A stretch of DNA of 64,000 nucleotides from Hirundichthys speculiger. Lineage: Eukaryota > Chordata > Actinopteri > Beloniformes > Exocoetidae. The translations under genes and the position numbers were made by a program. The DNA is taken from the NCBI GenBank assembly GCA_018398805.1, contig JAGFBZ010001158.1, forward strand, positions 62,001-126,000, in the 5' to 3' direction. Position 1 is the stretch's first letter. The number at the start of each line of letters is the position of its first letter. Below are positions 61,759 through 64,000 of the stretch, in pieces. The notes under the pieces were generated by a model that saw only the letters and a list, made by a program, of their open reading frames with translations, was not told where the DNA came from and did not search any database.

Positions 61759-62460
61759 CAGTGATCCCTTATTTCTCGCAGTTAATGGGGACCGGCGCCC
61801 CCCCTGTGAAAATCAAAATCAGCGAACAGGAGCCAGAGCCCCCCGAGCCTCAATAATGTGTTTAAAATATGTTTAAAAACCGTAAAAAAAAGTAGCAAAA
61901 CACTGCAGCGAAACAAGACAAAGGCTCAACTGTGGTCTTTCTGTTTCCTTCACAGCCTCTGGTCTCTGAACCGTAGTAAAGAAACTGCTGGTATTGTGCT
62001 ATTTTTGGCTCGTAATTAGCGGCTAACACGCTAACAACAACAAAACGAAAAAGTCTGGTTTTCTCTGCCTGGAACGAGCACTTTATTCTGGCACTGCAGG
62101 AACTTGTAACATCACACAGGTTGTATTGTTGGGCTCCTGTCGGTTAACAGAGAATGTAAATCTATACACGCTGGGCTGCTGTTGATGCTCACTACACTTT
62201 TCATCTAACCCCGTTTTCTTCTGCCGTCCCACGACACACACACTACATTACCCATAAGGCCGCACCATTACCCATAAGGCCACCTTCTTAAAGGGGCCAG
62301 GCTGCCTCATAACATTTCTTTGCTGTGAGAGAACGCACACAACATCCTGTGATGTTTCCGCGATTTTTTCTTGATTTTTTTATTATATTATATATTTCTG
62401 AAAAATCTGCGAATAACTAAAACCGTGGAACTTAAAGCGCGAATTGACAAGGGATCACTG
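61759..62460. mobile_element. TA-flanked DNA element, family C, copy 2 (complete)
   Basis: Ends CAGTGATCCCTTATTTCTCG and GACAAGGGATCACTG, flanked by TA on each side (61757-61758, 62461-62462). Length 702 bp. It is the reverse complement, with drift, of 47021-47649. No transposase frame. TA targets suggest the Tc1/mariner superfamily, perhaps pogo/Tigger-like. Confidence 0.88.
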
Positions 62461-62462
62461 TA

Positions 62463-63211
62463 CTCTGTATTACCACAATGAGGAAGGAGACTAAGGATGG
62501 TTCTGGAACGTAAGGCTGGAGCAGATATACGCAGGGAAAGATGTTGGATATACTGGAAAAAACATACCAAAGATGGAACTGACAGGCAAGTGAAAAAGGT
62601 TGTTATTTTGATGTGATCACGGGGGACATGCAGGTATTTGTGATGGCGAAGGGAGCGGATAATCCGCAGTGGCGACCCCTAATGGGAACAAGCTAAAAAA
62701 AAAGAAAAGAAACAAAAGAACTGGCAGAAAATAAAATAGGCGGTGATTTATAAAGTAAGTTCTGTTGTGACAAGTTTTGCCAGTTTCTGATTAGATTTCT
62801 CTAAGTGCCACGTTGGGTGTTGTTGCCAGCTGAGGAGATGATGAGCGGTAGGTTATCTGGGGCTCAGCGTGGTGTTTGCCTCTCTGCAGATATCACGATT
62901 GTTTCATGTTTGTCGGCACGCCGAGGGAGACTTCTTCACAGGCTGTCACATAACATCTGCTCTATTTAAAAACACCCAACTTTTATCTGAAGAGGAAACT
63001 GTTTCAGTCGAATAAACAAGGTTCCTTTAAGTCGTGCACACAGGATACGGAGCGAGGAGCAACTGGTACATTCAGGTGATGCTGCTTCACCTCGTTGGGC
63101 TGCATTTGACATAGAAATTAATTGCAACTTGTTAATGGTTTTAGTGGCAAAGAGAACAACTTCTGTTAACCATCGTGTCGTCATTGCAAGCTCAACATAT
63201 AAGGCTGTTAT
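62463..63211. other. intergenic, no feature recognised
   Basis: GATAATCCGCAGTGGCGACC near 62657 looks like part of a common fish repeat, but is too short to assign. No gene seen. Confidence 0.5.
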
Positions 63212-64000
63212 TAGGGATGCACAATAACTATCGGGCCGATAACAGGAAATTATGACGTCATCCCGATAAGTCCGATATCATGACGAATAGCCCCGATAAC
63301 ATATATTTTTGTCAACACGGCAGTGCCTCGCTCCCTCTGAGCCTTGAATGACACAGTGAATGTTATGTTCAAGTGACGTCGGCATAATCAGAAAAACGAC
63401 TTCTCAGTAAGGAAAATCAAGAATACCCTCTCATGCCAGAAAACAACTTGTTAACTCGATCATAATTTTAGTAGTTGCTGACTTGAATTGATATTCGCAG
63501 TATTTCCCCACATGTTACACATAAAAAAGAAAAAAGTAGGAAAGGCTGAAAGAACGGCCAGCAAACGAGGGAATGTGGGAATTTACGTTACACCTTGAAT
63601 GCAACATGCAGGACAGCATACTGATCACAACAAACATGGCGGCGTGGAACTTCGTTAAAGTTTCAGAAGAAGATAGTTTGGTGGTTATTTGTGACGAATC
63701 CTCCGAGTGAATTCAACGAGGAGGGAAGCACAAGCTTTAATACGTAAAACCCGATCGGCCGCCTACAACATAACAATCGCTTCCATGGAGTTTTGAAATC
63801 GCGCTAACGCGAGCTAATGCTAACGTGCGTGTCACCAGAAAGTCTCCCCTCCCCTCTTCTCTTCTCTCCCTCATATCTTTCATCTAAAAAATAAAAACTA
63901 CTGAATCTCATTTACTTCAATTAAAGGTATTAATTTAAATGGAACCACAAGTCAAAATCCTTTAAATGTTAATCCTTTTCAGTTTGTAATTTTGATGCAT
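63212..64000 (+). mobile_element. hAT-type element, family K, copy 2 (runs off the window)
   Basis: Starts TAGGGATGCACAATAAC. GATAACAGG and CCCGATAAG motifs follow. 63388-63490 is collinear with the reverse complement of 42910-43010 in copy 1 (AATCAGAAAAACGACTTCTC, CATGCCAGAAAACAACTTGT). The right end lies beyond 64000. Confidence 0.85.
63636..63770 (+). pseudogene. BED zinc-finger relic in family K copy 2
   Basis: From the ATG at 63636: MAAWNFVKVSEEDSLVVICD, then stops. It matches the relic in copy 1, but the second Cys of the finger is lost (CDESSE for CDKCSK) and the HLKHNH part has decayed. Dead. Confidence 0.7.

Overview
This window looks like vertebrate, most likely teleost fish, nuclear DNA. 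It is AT-rich and intron-scale. It is crowded with decayed Tc1-like transposons, many short hAT-type elements, L2, RTE and Rex1-like LINE fragments, and long TA and other microsatellites. No bacterial, viral or plasmid gene organisation is visible.

The only recognisable host gene is the 3' end of cadm1 (cell adhesion molecule 1, SynCAM1/TSLC1/nectin-like 2) on the + strand. The transmembrane exon is at 819-947 and the last coding exon is at 5943-6061, which ends in a PDZ-binding tail. The 4,995 bp intron between them holds two hAT-type elements. A probable 3' UTR follows from 6062. A possible far-downstream polyadenylation signal lies at 14027. The rest, about 50 kb, has no host exon I can support and reads as the gene-poor interval downstream of cadm1.

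Layout: 1-6061, cadm1 terminal exons and introns. 6062-15000, putative UTR, then a fold-back repeat, a hAT element with a BED-finger relic, an unclassified inverted-repeat element, an RTE fragment and a telomere-like inverted tract. 15000-26000, a Tc1 relic, a second copy of hAT family D, and a hAT family (H) carrying large ATATCGTGATATCACG palindromic arrays. Two of its copies lie inside a tandem duplication. 27000-29000, an almost complete Tc1-family transposon with one visible transposase frameshift. 30000-41600, inverted copies of one repeat plus LINE and Tc1 fragments. 42000-53000, further hAT and TA-flanked elements, some nested. 54000-64000, a Harbinger-like element split by a probable solo LTR, a large TA microsatellite, another hAT element, Tc1 and TA-flanked elements, and a hAT copy running off the end.

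The elements do not act together as a system. The strongest structural evidence is target-site duplication: perfect 8-bp duplications flank five hAT insertions (D1, D2, B1, L1, H3) and 7/8 matches flank three more (A, E, K1). I found no credible undescribed functional system. The most unusual structures are the H-family palindromic arrays with their duplication and deletion history, the nested hAT composite shared by two loci, and a short head-to-head telomeric tract. All calls were made by reading the sequence, without database searches.
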